The position numbers were made by a program, and so were the translations under genes. This document shows positions 1-13,771 of a stretch of 64,000 bases of DNA, piece after piece. Position 1 is the first letter of the stretch; each line of letters begins with the position of its first letter. The notes below the pieces were generated by a model, which saw only the letters and a list, made by a program, of their open reading frames with translations, was not told the origin of the DNA and did not search any database. Source of the stretch: Nephromyces sp. MM_2019 (lineage: Eukaryota; Apicomplexa; Aconoidasida; Nephromycida). The DNA is taken from contig JADHZB010001616.1 of assembly GCA_015657535.1 (NCBI GenBank), positions 124,001-188,000 of the forward strand, in the 5' to 3' direction.

Positions 1-45
1 ACTCGCAAATTTTTCACTAAGCGGAGCGAAGCGTAGTATACTTAC

Positions 46-86
46 CAAAACGCGGATGCGACTACTAAATTATACTCAAGCAAGAG
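46..86 (-). CDS. Tentative RED exon 6 (41 nt)
   Basis: Acceptor TTTTTCAG at 89-87 and strong donor TG|GTAAGT at 46-45 enclose an open stretch reading LLLEYNLVVASAF. The entry phase (0) fits the exit phase of exon 5 at 473. In RED proteins this place holds a less conserved hydrophobic stretch, so the call rests on splice sites and phase only. Confidence 0.4.
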
Positions 87-3000
87 CTGAAAAATGCACC
101 TTACTAACCTCAAAAAAATATATAGAGAAAACTGGGCAGCTTTCCTCTAGGCTAAGCCCATAAAATAAAGATAAAAAGCATGATCGATAAAAAACTTGAA
201 GGTAAAATTAAGCTCTTCAAAGAAAGGATCTTTTTTCCAAAAGCTAACCCGAGAGATGCAGCAAAAATCTCACAAAAAGACGCAAAAATTCAAAAAGATT
301 CGGCAGTAATATGCAAGGACCACAATTGTGTAGATAAATCTCCACAAACAAACAAATTATTGTCATTTTGATAATTAATTACTAATAAAATATACAAAAT
401 CATATTTTATTAAGTTAATTTTTGATTTCAAATCAAAAAGTACGGAAAAGTATGAAAAATTGCACTCGTTACCCTTGAAATTGTGTAGTCAATATGCCGA
501 AGCTTTTTGTGAAACGTCAAGTGATGTGGGTGGATATCTTCAAACAGGTACTTGTAAATTTTCTGCCCACATTGAGTCTTGAATTCTTTGCTCTTCTTCT
601 TGGCTTGCTCTAAAGCAAGCTTAGCTTCCCTGAAACCCAAAAATGAGAAGAAAATGCTTAAAAGTGCAAATCTCGTCATAAAAGGAGATTGAAGGGTATT
701 CATCTGTTCTTTGCCTGTTTAAGCAGCTCTAGGGTGCAACACTCACACCCTCTTTAGTTTTTTCCAATTATTAAGCCGCTATGCAAGCTGCAACAGCACA
801 TCAACCGGAAATATCCTTTAAATCACTCAATATTTAGCAGAAAAACAAACAAAAAACTCTTTATTTGCAGGTGGAACTACTGATAAACCATATATTATTA
901 CAAGCACCCCACCAGTGAGATTTAAGTTGGTAGTCGCAGATGACAGCGAAAACTAGCATATATAAAGAGGATCGTTAATGAAGCAGCGAATACTCATAGA
1001 TTCAAAGAAAATACCTACCTGTAAGAAGTAAAAGAACTGTAGAACTGAACTAAATATATTTCACACATTGAAGCCTACACACCCTCCTTCTAGTTTGAAG
1101 CGGGGGTCTAACTAGAGATAAAAAATAGGAAGGAACCACAATCAGCATAAATAACAACATGAACATACAAATAAAGCTATAATATAATATCATTGACAGT
1201 GATTTTAATAAAACAGCGTATGCCTTCACCAAAATTAACTTACTCAGCAGTCTTCAATTTCGAAGCCTCACTAAGCTTACTCTGAACCTTGCTAAGGAGC
1301 GCAAAATCCAGGCCTTTCACCAAATGTGTATGCTCGATGTCACCACCCTAGGTAATCGACAAAATAGGAGGATTGCAGACATAAAGAATTGGGTATTTTC
1401 GCTTTAAAAATTATCCTGAAGATGCAATAATAATCTTAATAAAGGCAAAAAATAAGACTGAGAGAATATCCATGTAGCTGCTCACCATCACATTGAAAAT
1501 CAAGCAGCAAACTACATAACTGCAGATACCATTGGTCGGGTGGTAAGCGAAGCGCTAAAAATTACACAAAACCTCTCTCAATTAAATACAGAAAACAAAA
1601 ATAAGGCACAAAGTAAGCATTTTAGGAGCACAATAACAAGCAAAGGATGGCAAATTAAAAATTAAGCAATACTTCATCTACACACAGACACACACGCATA
1701 CAGATACACACACAGACACACAAGCATACAGATACACACAGATACACACACAGACACACACGCACACAGATACACACACAGACACACACGCATACAGCTA
1801 CACACAGACACACACACAGACACACACGCACACAGATACACACAGATACACACACAGACACACACAGACACACACACAGATACACACACAGACACACACA
1901 CACAAATATAGCAAATACAAACCAGATATTTGGATTCATCTATAGATCTTCCTTTCATTTCCTGTAGCTCATCTGCGACTTGCCTATACAATTGATCCTT
2001 ACCCTTCCTTCTCTCCTCGGCACGATCTCGATACTTGGCAGCCGCAGGATCATCCTCAATAGGCTTGGCGGAGCTAGCAGGAAATCGTTAGCACACATCA
2101 AAAACAGCGTCAAACCCATAAATGAATTATCATGCATCTGAAGCTGTACTTTTTTGCATTCGGCCAATAAAAATTGTAACTCTCCAATTAATGAGGATGT
2201 CAAGAGAGAGTAACAGGCACACACCCAGATGTTTAAGCCGTATTTACTCCGAATAAGGTAATAAAGTGAGAGTAATGAGATGTAGCAAAGACATTTGAAT
2301 CTAAAAAAAGCTGCTCGATAGAGACAAAGCACATAAATTTTATGGTCAAGCCTTCGAAAGTCTAGTGAATCACAAGGAAGCCAAAAAATCAAAATAGTCC
2401 ACCATAAGGGCGTCAATACAAGATAGGCTATAGACATAAAAGCTTGCAAAGCACCACAAAACTATTAAACAAAATGCATGAAGAACGAAATATGCTCAAA
2501 GCTCATAGAAAAACTTCAATTACATACTTGAAGAAAATCAAATTCTACATTAAGCAAAGTTCACGCTTATTAAATAAAGGTCCTAACCTCATCTGCTTTT
2601 TCTTTTGGTATTGCAAAAATCGCAGCTTTCTGCGCTCCTTCTTAGCTTCATCTTCTGGAACTATATTGTTTTTCAGAGCCTTCTTGCTTTAGAAAAAAAA
2701 TTCAAAACAAACAAGGCTTAAATTTAATAAGCAATTAGAATAAAAGCAAATACACAATATCAATAGGTAAATTTTCCCGCTTAGCGTATACTTATCTCAA
2801 TAGCGAAGAAAAAAATCAAAGCGGCACAAGCCAAGCAATTATATTATCAAAAAATAGTTTATAAAAACGAAGAGAATAGCAAGCGATCTAGAACTGAGTG
2901 CAATTCCTAAGGCAGGTAAATCAGCCTACCAAACCCAATGGGACACGGTGCAAAAAAGCAGCTTGACAGGCAAAAAAAAAATTTTTAAATATGAACATTT

Positions 3001-3570
3001 TCAAAGAAAAACTGACGAGAGCAGGCTTCAAAGACAAGCAAAGCAAAAATTTTATTGGCGTGAAAAAAAGATATATCACGTTTATCATGGCCAGCTAGCA
3101 AGGGATACCAAGATAGCAACATTCGAAATCCTTAAGCAACAGGAATCATCCAGAAGAAATTTGAGAGCGAATTACAAAAAATTGTGGAGTGCATATTTTT
3201 TGTTTTTGCTTGAAAAAAAATATTGAGCGAATGACACAGCCAAGCTTTCATTAAGCACTCCTAGGGAGTATTCATACGAAGTGAAAGGTGTCCAAAAAGG
3301 AGTAATGTAAGCAAAGAATAAAATCACATTGCTCATTCTGCAGTACAAACAACTGTTTTCCCCGCCATCTCACAACATGCACAATCATATTACTTGGTGC
3401 AATGCTTAGTTACATCCCGGTGAAATGAAGCATGCATTACGCAAGCCCTGTAGTGTAAACTCAATTGCTTACATTTTTTTTTCCGAAACCTCGTGCACAT
3501 CAGAGGAAGGAGCATTAGTGGAACCAGTAATTAATGACCGAAAGTCCGCATTGGTAAGTATCCCCGCCAT
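46..3570 (-). CDS. RED/IK spliceosomal protein, 5' part of a multi-exon gene
   Basis: Homologue of protein Red (IK), a component of the spliceosomal B complex. The reading frame joins with matching phases across exons 3570-3473, 2686-2588, 2073-1923, 1347-1244 and 629-473; a sixth 41-nt exon at 86-46 is tentative. The start is the ATG at 3568-3570, followed at once by LTNADFRSLI, the family N-terminal motif (LTNEDFRKLL in animals). The family core YRDRAEERRKG lies near residues 80-90. GGDIEHTHLVKGLDFALL is at residues 117-134 and closely matches the RED signature. EFKTQCGQKIYKYLF near 165-180 matches the next conserved block. Residues 33-66 are Lys/Arg/Glu-rich, as usual. The C-terminal half, where RED proteins carry Arg/Asp/Glu repeats, is outside the window. 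The intron 1924-2072 side is clean; intron 1348-1922 carries a long TG repeat on the sense strand. Family identity is very secure, exon borders good. Confidence 0.9.
1680..1906. repeat. CA/TG microsatellite inside a RED intron
   Basis: About 225 bp of CACACAGACACACACGCATA-type repeat. It lies in the RED intron 1348-1922. On the gene's sense strand it reads TGTGTGTCTGTGTGTATC and starts about 16 nt downstream of the 5' splice site. The Cys/Val-rich frames that appear here on the minus strand (1655-1991) are products of the repeat, not genes. Confidence 0.95.
3473..3570 (-). CDS. RED exon 1 with start codon
   Basis: It begins MAGILTNADFRSLITG and ends after a Glu-Lys-Lys run at donor AT|GTAAGC, leaving two bases of the next codon. 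That phase is completed by the single leading base of exon 2 (2686). The opposite-strand frame at 3425-3694 is a shadow of this exon. Confidence 0.85.
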
Positions 3571-6500
3571 CTTCTTTTACGAGTATTCGACTATATTCTA
3601 TGCTCTATCCAGTCAGCTCATCAGAAGAACTGCCCTAGAGACAAAGAAAAATTTACTATCTATGGCTACGTGTAATGATAAAGCCAATTGTTAAGAACTA
3701 AAATAGAGATGAATTCTGAAAACCCTTATAAAAAAACATAAATAAGCCCAAATCCAACATGAAGATGCTTATATGCAAAGAAAATAGCTCCGATAAATTA
3801 AGCCCCTCTTATAAGCATACCAACATCACAGATTGGGCTAAAGAGCGCCGTCAAAGCCAAAGCGCACGTATTGAGAAACAAAAATAATAAAAAAGAGAGA
3901 TAGAAACTGTGAAAATGGGGAGAAATACACACGAAGGTGTGGGTGTAGAGATAGCCAAAACATCTGCAGATAATCTTCAAAAAATGTCATTCTTCATGCC
4001 ATAACAGAAGGGCTTATCGCGGGATAGCCATGTAGCCATACGTACTGCAAGTTTAAGCTGGGAGTACACGTGCTGAGTACTAAATGATGAAATCTGCACC
4101 ATGGTTTTTAGAAATATAGTAACAGGGCTTATAGGATAGAATGGTAACACTTGAGATGAGTATAATACGTTAAAAAAAATTACCACTTTGAACTAGAGAG
4201 TCAAAAGTCTAAGAGTGGACATTTGGTCCACCAGGAGGAAACTGCTTGGCAGCCTCCACTGAAACTTTATGATAGACCACGCAAACACTTCACATAGAGA
4301 TATGTAATCAATTAAACAGGCATGTCAAAAACTCATACAATGCATCACGATGTCCCCATGCTATAAAGTGCAGCATAAGATGTCACTTCTTCAAGCCGTT
4401 TTCTATACAGATCTCAGAGCCAAAAAAAATTCATCAGAAACGGCCCAATTGAAGACAGCTAGATGCGCATGATCAGCAAGCATGTACAGCCCTTAAACCT
4501 CACCACGCTTCTTTTTCATGCTACCCCTGCAGTAGATATAATCCCGCATTCACCTAGAAGAAAAAAATGGGATCTAAAAGATATATAGTGGTATATTAAC
4601 TCCCATCCGTCATAACGATACTCCTAGTGAGTTTGAGAAGGTAGGATGAGAAAGAAACAAGACTTACAGCTTGCCCCTAGGGAAGAAAAGATGTAAAAAT
4701 GGTTAAATCCACGCAGGACTTTAATGGAATGAATAGAAAGGGGGTAAAAAAAAGTTCGAGACTCCATAGAGCTGTTTCAGTTGAGCAGATACGTCTCTGG
4801 TAATCGCCTTTCGCAAACTACCATCTTCAGCGTAAAGAGCACGTGCTCATAGGAAAGCAGCTTCCACGAGCTTGCCAGACTTGGCACCGTTTTTGGTAGG
4901 TAACGGCACCTTTTTGTTGAATCATGCCGGTCACTCTGCGAAAGTAGCCATGGGGATGGTTAAAAAGTCTGTCAGGTTATTGCACCCCTAGGAATCGGAG
5001 GAAAAGGACTTATGTCTGTAACTTCCATAGCTTCTGTTTTTTTTTGCTATTATTGTTATGTTTGATTCATTTTTACTACATCTTACTGGTTGCTTAAATC
5101 ACTTGTAGTAGAGTAACTTTGTGCCTTATTCTCTAATACGTGTATTCAGATAAATAGCGTCTATATCCATTTTCAAGAGGGGTAAATACTTCGTCTAGGA
5201 GGTTTTTCTTGGTATTTCGGCTAAAAAGTGAATGCACTTGGTGTAACAGATGTTGAATAAGTGCATGGGTCAACATGATTTATTCCTAGCCTTTAGAAAC
5301 CATGAACCGGCTAAGTAAACAAAGGAAGCCTGTTCACAGAGCCCCCATGAGATCCAATCTTCGTCAGGATTGTCCAAAAGCTACTGGTTTAGTATGCGCA
5401 AAGTTCATCATCCTGCTACCGTGCTAATGCCTCTTCAACAGTGCTAATGGGAGCTCATAATATCCTTTAAGTAGAAGCTCTCAAGAAGACATGAAGTTAC
5501 TTGTAAAAATGCTGATGGACTATGAAAGTTCCTCATACAATTACTACGTTACATTCTGGAATGCAACTGTATAGTGTTGAGAGCTAAGTGTAACAATCTA
5601 GCTCATTCTATATTCTAGCCATAATTGTTTAAGCTATTTGTATAAGCGCAAGTGATAGGTACCCAAATAGTGATTGCAAAACTCATTCTATAGGCTACCA
5701 CTAAAATGGATGAACATTCTCTTCTATCATTGATTTCCTATTTAATGGCCCTGAGATTGCAGAGAAGCGCTGTACCACTTTAAAAACTAATGCTGCACAC
5801 TATCTGTGTTCGAAGGTTGGAACGAGCATGACGGTAAATACTAATAATGTATGCTAAACCGGAGCCTAAGTTGTTGCATCCGAATTATCTGCCTTGATTA
5901 CAGTTCCTTGCCATGTCTTCCTTTACTGATGCCATTCAACGCGTTAAAATGCTATCGGCCCCTGAGTCATGCATCCGATTTTGATGTACTTCTCAGTATG
6001 ATAGTCAGCTGTATAAAAAGAAGCTGAATCGAATTAAATGGTGCGATATCGATATGACTTTTTTTGTAGGAAATTTTTAAGATATACAATCCTGAGTTAA
6101 CGCATAGCTCTTGTATTCTCCCAAAGTAAAAACCTACCAATTCTAGTGATTCTCTACTTACCAGCAGGTGAATCAAAAAGATATTGTAGCATAGCAGAGT
6201 TCCCTTTATTTGTATTATACAATATGATAGAGTTATGGAGTGTAACTTCCAATACTTTAGTACTTATGGTCGCAATGGTGAAGGTTTGTCCCTCCGCTTC
6301 ATCAGTCGAAATGTTTTTCATGTCTTGCATCGTTTTTATATTGTGTACTTCGTGTGTGCTGCTCGATGAATAGCAGTAATAGCATCCTGACAGGGTGCTG
6401 AACCTACTCACTGTGTAGTATAATGAGAAAAAGCATATCAATTTAAGGTAAACCATATTGTTTGCTTTCCTCTTAAATTCTGAGTTGAAACCTTTTAAAT

Positions 6501-9500
6501 CTCGTCTGCCTAATGAATTACCCAAAGAAAAAAAATATATTGGGAGCACTTGTTCTTGCAGTTGATAAAGTAAGAGCAGCAGAAATTTTTTTCTTGAGTA
6601 AAACCACGTCAGTCAGAGCGCTTTTTATATAATTGTAATGTAAAAAAGTCTTTGCACCGAGGTGAAATTCTGCACAAGGAAAAATGTGCTCGATCCTATT
6701 TGGAAAATTCCTTGCCTATAATAGCCTCGAGATTGCATTCTAACCAACTTGCAGCCTTGAAACGACTAAACTTCTTTTCTTGTATAATACAAAGTGAAAC
6801 TCTAGCATTATGGCGTTTCCAGTGACTTCAGTACTCTAAATGTACGCAGCTCGTGAAAAAGCTTCAATATTTTTGGCACCACTTTTTTCCTTCACTTTCT
6901 CACCGTCATCACGTGCTATCAGTAACAATAGATTTTAGAATATGATGGTAGTCCCTATACAATGAATAAGGAATTGGTCAATAAGCGGCGAACTCATAGT
7001 ATACCGTGAGCGACATGAGCTGCTTAAAGTTTAAATTCCCCCCTCTAGATAAATATATTCTAATTTGGATTTCCAAAGCTTAGTATGGGGTATAGCGCAA
7101 TGATTGTGTGCGGCTTATAGAAAAAAGAAGCGCTTTAACAGTAAAAAATTTCCTTGAATTATCAGCGGATCGAAATATTAAAGCAGTATCAAGCTTATTC
7201 TAGAAGGCTGCTTATTCCCTTATTTTATTTTGTTCTCCGAAAGAAATAAGATAGCCCGAAGAAGGGTAGCTTATTATAGCCGCTAAGCTCTAGAGTAGTA
7301 GAAAAACTATAGAAGTAATAACACACCCAGCATATGAAGTTTTTAGGTACGAGGCAGTAATTCCTATTGATTATGGTTTTTGTGCAGGAAATGGTGTAAC
7401 TGGCGCTTCCCTTTTTGTTATAAATAGAACCGCATGAGCTTTTTTATGAACTCATTCTATTGGCTTTTAAACCTAACTAAGATAGCACTTTGCCGCTCAA
7501 TACTGGCATGAAAGGGCATCTTAATAGTTACAAGTGCCTTGTCTTGAGCTCTACCTTTGTATCAACGCGTGCAGATAATTTTCGAATGGTTTTTGCATGT
7601 TATCACTCGAACCCGCTCACTTACAGAAGCCATCTTACTGCAAGCCATACTACATGGAGTTTACATAGCACGTATTTTCCCCTTTTTTCCTTTGCGAGCC
7701 TTTTAACACTTCTTAAGATTTCGATGCAATAATACCCTTTAGCGACAGACCCAGTAGCAGTGGCTGCCTGTGAGAGAATTTTAAACTACCGAGCCCCTTT
7801 TCATTGGCAGTATCTCCTAGCACAGAACACCGGCAAGCAGAGATGCGGTAGCCTGACTGGTGTGCCTAGTTATGTGGGACTACACCCCAGGTGAGATGAA
7901 CCCACTAGCTAGTACCCGAGACAGAATCTTCATTTCTTCGATGAGCCCACGAGATACATTACAAGCAAGCGGCATGCCCTGCAAGCAACCAGAAGCAGTA
8001 AGCTTATGTAGACTAACAGGCATTAAGCTTCACTTAAGCTGAAATGAAAATCTTTGTAGCAGTAAAGAGGCTACGGTTTTATTAAAAATTTGATATCTAC
8101 GCTGAGCGTATCGAGTAGCTCACAGATTCTAGTCAACTAGCTGTTTTTGGCAATGGGAGTCATGAGGTTATACAGCTGGTAACTAAGAAGTGACCGCTAT
8201 TACTAAACTTTGATGCCCATTCACATATAAGGAAATAGAACGGCTTTTATAGAAAAATTTAAGCGTAGTCTTACTTAGAACCCTGACGCTTAAACGTATA
8301 TGGGGGAAAAATTAGTCATTTGACAATTTCTTGGAGGAGAGATTAACTTCACTATGCTCATTAACTTCATACCTTTCTTATACTTTGCTTACCCCGGAAA
8401 TTTGGTTTGATCATAGACAAGTGAAATAATGGTTATGTGCAGGTTACTTCTGCGGCATGGCTCTATGCAGTAGCTAATAAGGGTACCATATTCAGGCAAA
8501 TCAAAGCCAACTTGAAAAAAACCTTAAATTTTTAACCGAATCTGCCGTGATACTGGCTATAGCAGATGCACCAATTTCATCATTAAATTATCCCTGAAGA
8601 AGCCGCTATTTGCGTAATCCCTACAGAATAACTTGAAGAATAAAGCTGCTATCAGAAATAGATAAGCTTGCTTTTAATATGTAATAGAGAATCTAATATT
8701 CTATCTTCTTTATATTCAACGTAATGTGAACTTCAACACCGTAAAAATCACCTATATTGAATGGCTATTGCTTCTGCTGCACAACGCTGCCGACTGCCCA
8801 AAAAAGCTTAACGTCTACTCGTAAGGCGCACATGCACGGAATTTTTTAGTTTCACTTTAGCGAAAATCGACATGGATTAGGGCGGCTTTGCAGGGCGTTC
8901 GCAGAAAGCGAGCAGCCGTTTACTTCAAGGAAGCGATGTGATGGTCTACAAGTTTGTAAAACAAGTTACACCGGAGAACCGGGATGCTCAGTCGTGTAAG
9001 CTATAGCTTTTTTAATTTCAAAAATGTCTATTGTGGGGAGAGTATTTTTAAAAAAACTGGGATTCTCACAAGATAATCAGAGATAATAGACGAGGTCACA
9101 AGCATTCGAGAACACTATGATCCGGAGTAAGAATCAAGAATCAAGAACTATAAGGAAGGTTAATTATTTCAACCAGGAAGGTAGGGAAAAATAAAGAGAA
9201 AAGCATAGAAATTAAACTTAGAAAGTGGCCAGGATGCTAATTTACTGGTTAATGCTGCATAAGCTCGTATGGTCTAAGGAAGCAAAAAAATTTCGTTCTA
9301 GCTACAAAATTTTTTAATATATTAATCATAAGTAAATTTTAAAGAAAATGATGACGCGACATGTTTTCAGATTTTTTGTCTTACTCTAATCACTTAACTC
9401 TTATTTGCCAAAAAAATTAAAATGTAAAGTTTTCCAGAAGAGTCAATGGTAGCAGAATCACAACTCTGAGTATGCAGGAATAATTTCTGTCACGTCTGGG

Positions 9501-12500
9501 TTTTCCAGTCAAGCATGAGACCGAAATCGCCCCTCACATATGCTTATTGTGCTGCAAAAAAAGCGTAGGAAATGCGAATTGATAAATAATAAAATGCTAC
9601 CAATTGCTTCTCCCTGTAATAAATGTCAGTGTCATTTCATCACAGAGAATTACTTGTAAGCAGCAATTATAGCAAGCTGGGAAGTTCTCCGCTTGGTTTT
9701 TAAAATGACACTGCAAACTAATGAATATATACTTTTTGAAAACACGCCAGGGTAGAAGATAGCACGTGTAGTATACCCAAAGGGTTAAGGCCCCATATGG
9801 CCCTAAAATTGAAGCTTGAATTTTGCAGCTTTTATGCCCATGTTCTCGTTAAGCAACTAGTTAAGGGGTTATTATTTTGCTTTTTCTTTTATCGCTAGCT
9901 TGCAGCTTCTATCATCCCGCTTTCTTTGCGTATACCCTTGCCTGAGGCATAGTTAAACTCTACTGTGACAACTGCAATGACTTTTCAGTTGAATTAACAG
10001 CTTTCATGTTGAACAAGATGCTGAGCAATATAGTATCTCCTAGAGCATGTAGTTAAAATAGCACTTTGTAAGCAAAAGGTAAAAAAAATTTTCCTCCCTT
10101 CAAAAGTTCATTTAGTATCCGAGCAGCGCTGCATAACTCTTCTGATTGCTTTCGGTCGGGGGCAAGCTAACAAACGACGGGTTATGCTTCTATAGCATGA
10201 AGTTAGTCTCGTTCATGAGCGTGCTAATCCTATTAAAAGAAGGGAGTAGTGCGTCCTAAATTCTGCTGCACGATCGAAATGCGGTAGACCTACTCTTAGA
10301 TCGCAAAGGTAGTTCTTACGCAAGAAGTTACAAAACTAATGCTCCAGTGCTGCAATTTAAATATATTTCCATGCGTAGTGTGGCTGATTGAACTGTTTCT
10401 CCAATTATGCCACAATGCTGAATAACTTATTTAACTCTATTTAGGAAAAAATGACGGCGCCATCATTTTCTACCCCCTAGAGTACGCTTTGTTTAATTTG
10501 GAACTTAAAGACTAGCTGTGACCGAATTACCGAAGAGAAGCCTTTATGACTCCTGCTTTGCTTTTTCTTTTGCTTTCTTCTACGCACGGATAAACTGGCT
10601 TATAAAACTCAAAAAGTGGGGAAATGTAGATTAAAATAAGAAAAAAATAGTGGTTATCTGCATTGCTTCTTTTTTAACCTCACCACATATCAGCTTTTCT
10701 ACCTTTTACACAAAATTTTCACCTTTTTATGATATTTAATCGTGTCATTTCACGGTTCTTCTCAACTGTTACTACGCATTCCTAGCATCTGTGAAAGTCA
10801 TACTTTTATTTTAAGAGGTGGTGGATGCAGCTATTTCGCTATTGCGTACATCTTGCTTGGCAGCTAAAAATGACTGCTTTTTTCCTAACGAAGGATCGTA
10901 AAAAATTGGGCTTGGGCCCCATGATAATGACATAATTTTGGCCGTCTTTTAAAAGCAGAGCAATTATTTTCGATTTTTCAAAATATATCAAAAATTTTTT
11001 CACAAGTTTACCTTTTATGTTTTTAGCCTACACATTACTGTCTATTACTCGTTCATTTTGATAATCTTCTTTCTCTTCTAGTACTTGGCACACCTTTTTT
11101 TTGCTTGCACCTCTAATAAGAATTGATTTTAAAAAATTTGAGTAAGCGACTTGAAAATTAGCTAGCCAAAGATAACTTTTTTTCATGCACACTTTCCTGC
11201 AATGGCTGAGATTAAGTAGAGTACTCTAAGGCTAATCGGTTATTATGCACTGATTTTTTGAACTTCGCCTTTTCTATTTAGCAATTTACACTAAAAAGAT
11301 ATGCCGATTAAATTTTTGTATTGTGAAGGAGTATGCGCTTAAAGATCAAGTTATAGGCACATCTTCAATACTGCTGAGCAAGGCGGCAAAAAGTTTGGGG
11401 CAAATTTGTTTTCCTATTGTCAGTTACAGCGTGCTTATTTTCTTGAAATTATAACAAGCGGCAGAAGTTTATTGGAAGTTTCTCTATTATACGCAACATA
11501 CAATATGAGGTGCCGTGTATTGAATTAATGATAGCACCAGCAAGCAAGTTGAAACCTTCAGCTGATAATATGAACTCCGAGCTGGGTGAAATTTTACCGG
11601 GAGCGTAGTTGCTCACTAAGAGATATTATGGGGGTGAAAAGAAGCACGAGAAAAGAGGCACTAAGGAAAAAGTTATAGGCACTAATGGAGGTGGCCTAAA
11701 ATGAGCCACGATGCAGGTTTCCGCCTTCAGTATCAGCAGTAAAATATGCTTTTATATCACGCTCACCTATTTTTTACTCCCTGGGTTTATTAGTTACCTC
11801 GAGTTGTTGAAGACACGTAAGTATACAAACTTTTTTTTTGAGTGTATGTCACATCATATCTAATCTGATTATTCAGAAGCTAACTTCTAGCATGCTACAC
11901 CTGTACTGATTCAATAATGGAAAAAACTTATGAAAGAGCAAAGATTTTGCACTTCATACTTTTTTGGGATCATTGGACTTTAGGTTAAAGTTGCGCATAG
12001 TTGGAAAACTATGAATGCAAAGCTTCAAAGAGGGCATATGTATTTGGCTGAGCTACTAATTTACCTAGAACTACTATCACTCCACAAAGAAATCTGTATC
12101 TGAATTTTTTTTGGCGTGCTTATTGAAGACGTCCGAAATGAAGGCAACAAAAGTTCGATTGCAAGCTGAAGCTGTCTATTAAACTAGAATAGAGATTAAA
12201 TTACAGTGATTTTACTAGTTATAACATATTTAGGCAACTTATTTAAAAAAATAGTATATTCTGGTTTTTGGAATCCTTGAATTTACTAGCAAAGTGAAAC
12301 TATGAAGCACCCTTGAAATTAGGCGCAAGAAAAAATCCAGAATCTTTTTTATGTCCTGGAATTTTGAAGCTATCGGTGAACTGGTTTTATTTTTATTATG
12401 CTGCTAATTTTTTAAGAATTCATGCTGCTAATACAATGCATTTTGGACAAGCTGATTGTAGATAGAAGCTCAAATACAAGAGATAAATAAGAATGCTTAT

Positions 12501-12812
12501 CACGAGCATAAAAATAAAAATTATAGAAGGAAGTAGCGTAATAATGGCGTAAGAGATTACAGAGTTTTCGTTAGAGCGACGGGGGGTCTTATAAGGGTAG
12601 ATACCAGTAAGTCGAATAATAGTAAGTCGCAAGCGAAAATTACTTTGAAATTCCTCTGATCTTCATGCCTAATAGCTTAGTAGTTTTATAAAAAACACTT
12701 GATGCTCCTACTGATTATGCCAGGTTTTTCACCAGTACAAAGTATGAATACCATAAAATCTTCAGTATTATACGGGGCACTATTAAAATTTCATGAATAA
12801 CGCATTTTTGCA
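3571..12812. other. Long stretch without a supportable gene
   Basis: About 9.2 kb between the divergent RED start and the frames at 12.8 kb, AT-rich with dense stops in all frames. The longest frames (6154-6549 minus, 131 codons; 7490-7732 plus) have no recognisable motif and are of a length expected by chance. A few short open segments flanked by splice-like sites exist (for example 7821-7891 plus; 4740-4990 minus) and are discussed as findings. The proximal part presumably holds the RED promoter. Confidence 0.6.
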
Positions 12813-13004
12813 GTGGGTGAGGGAGCGGGGTGCAGTGCTGCTATTGCGACGAAATGGCCGCCAGACAGTATTTCACTAGGAGAAATCGTGAAGAGATTCT
12901 ATTACAACTTAAGCAATTCAGAACCTAATTCATCCGGATTGCGCTTGGATGCGGAGGTGAGTACAGGGCAAGGAAAAGCCGCTGCCAAATCACCTGCCTC
13001 ATAA
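12813..13004 (+). CDS. Possible short exon or ORF of unknown function
   Basis: A 63-codon frame with ATG, in DNA of clearly higher GC than the preceding 8 kb. It contains DSISLGEIVKRFYYNLS, which could form an amphipathic helix, and an Ala/Gly-rich end. It lies upstream of, and on the same strand as, the 730-codon frame at 14145. It could be a 5' exon of that gene, but I could not find a phase-consistent splice path. It may equally be chance. Confidence 0.25.
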   Translation: MGEGAGCSAAIATKWPPDSISLGEIVKRFYYNLSNSEPNSSGLRLDAEVSTGQGKAAAKSPAS

Positions 13005-13462
13005 TTAACCCACGTGTGAGCCATTCTTGTCAGTGTGCTACATTCACTTGCTTAATACGCATATCTAAAGGTAAATTCTGAATCAGCTCTACAAAAACCG
13101 CTAAGATGCACGCTATAAGGCAATGAAACAAAGGCTTACATCTTTTTCCACCGCCTCTGATATGCTTTTCCTCTGTACTGGTCACATTATCTGTCTTCAA
13201 GATAGCTTCTGTGCTTTCCCGTGTCTCGCATCGACAATTAGCTGCACAGATACAAGTCCCACAAAGCTCTGGTTCATAAAAAAACACACAAAGGCACTCC
13301 CTAAAAATACTCTAATTCTCTTCGCCATAAACTGCAATTTTTAAAATTTCCTTTTACTGAAAAAATTTTTTTCTTCAGTATCCCTGCGGCTGGCCGCTTT
13401 TATCCCAGGTACTCTCAACCCTCCTTACAAAAAATGGGGTCATTCTACAGCTTCCCGACTCG

Positions 13463-13771
13463 ATGCCCAAATTTTGTGCAGTGGCAGTAGCAAATCAACT
13501 AGAATCACTTGCGGAAAATATGCCTCACACCGAGAGGTTGCTCGATAGTGAATCCGAGTATTTGTATTATACTACTCAGAAACGTGCCAGCCAATTAAAC
13601 GATGGTGAGGCCGGGGTAAAGCCTTCGGATTCAAACTACTCACTAGTAGCTGCGGCTGCAAATAAGACAACTCTCTCTCAACGAGTGGCCCACACTCGAG
13701 GACCTGGATCGTTTAGCAGTAAACACGCAGAGCACCCTCACGCATATCGAAAGCCAAGAAATTTAATGTAG
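13463..13771 (+). CDS. Possible exon or ORF of unknown function upstream of the 730-codon frame
   Basis: A 102-codon frame rich in Ser, Ala, Asn and Glu (for example QLESLAENMPHTERLLDSES). Its composition resembles the disordered protein that follows at 14145. No domain is recognised. It ends at a TAG 370 bp before the next frame. A shared transcript is plausible given strand, GC shift and composition, but the splice sites are not resolved. Confidence 0.3.
   Translation: MPKFCAVAVANQLESLAENMPHTERLLDSESEYLYYTTQKRASQLNDGEAGVKPSDSNYSLVAAAANKTTLSQRVAHTRGPGSFSSKHAEHPHAYRKPRNLM

Noticed and set aside
1655..1991. Two minus-strand Cys/Val-rich ORFs of about 100 codons
   Set aside because: They are translations of the CA microsatellite; the true coding part is the RED exon 1923-2073 in another context.
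3425..3694. Plus-strand 89-codon ORF with a good-looking donor (TTG|GTAAGT)
   Set aside because: The minus strand here encodes the RED start exon with the family LTNADFR motif; the plus frame is its shadow.
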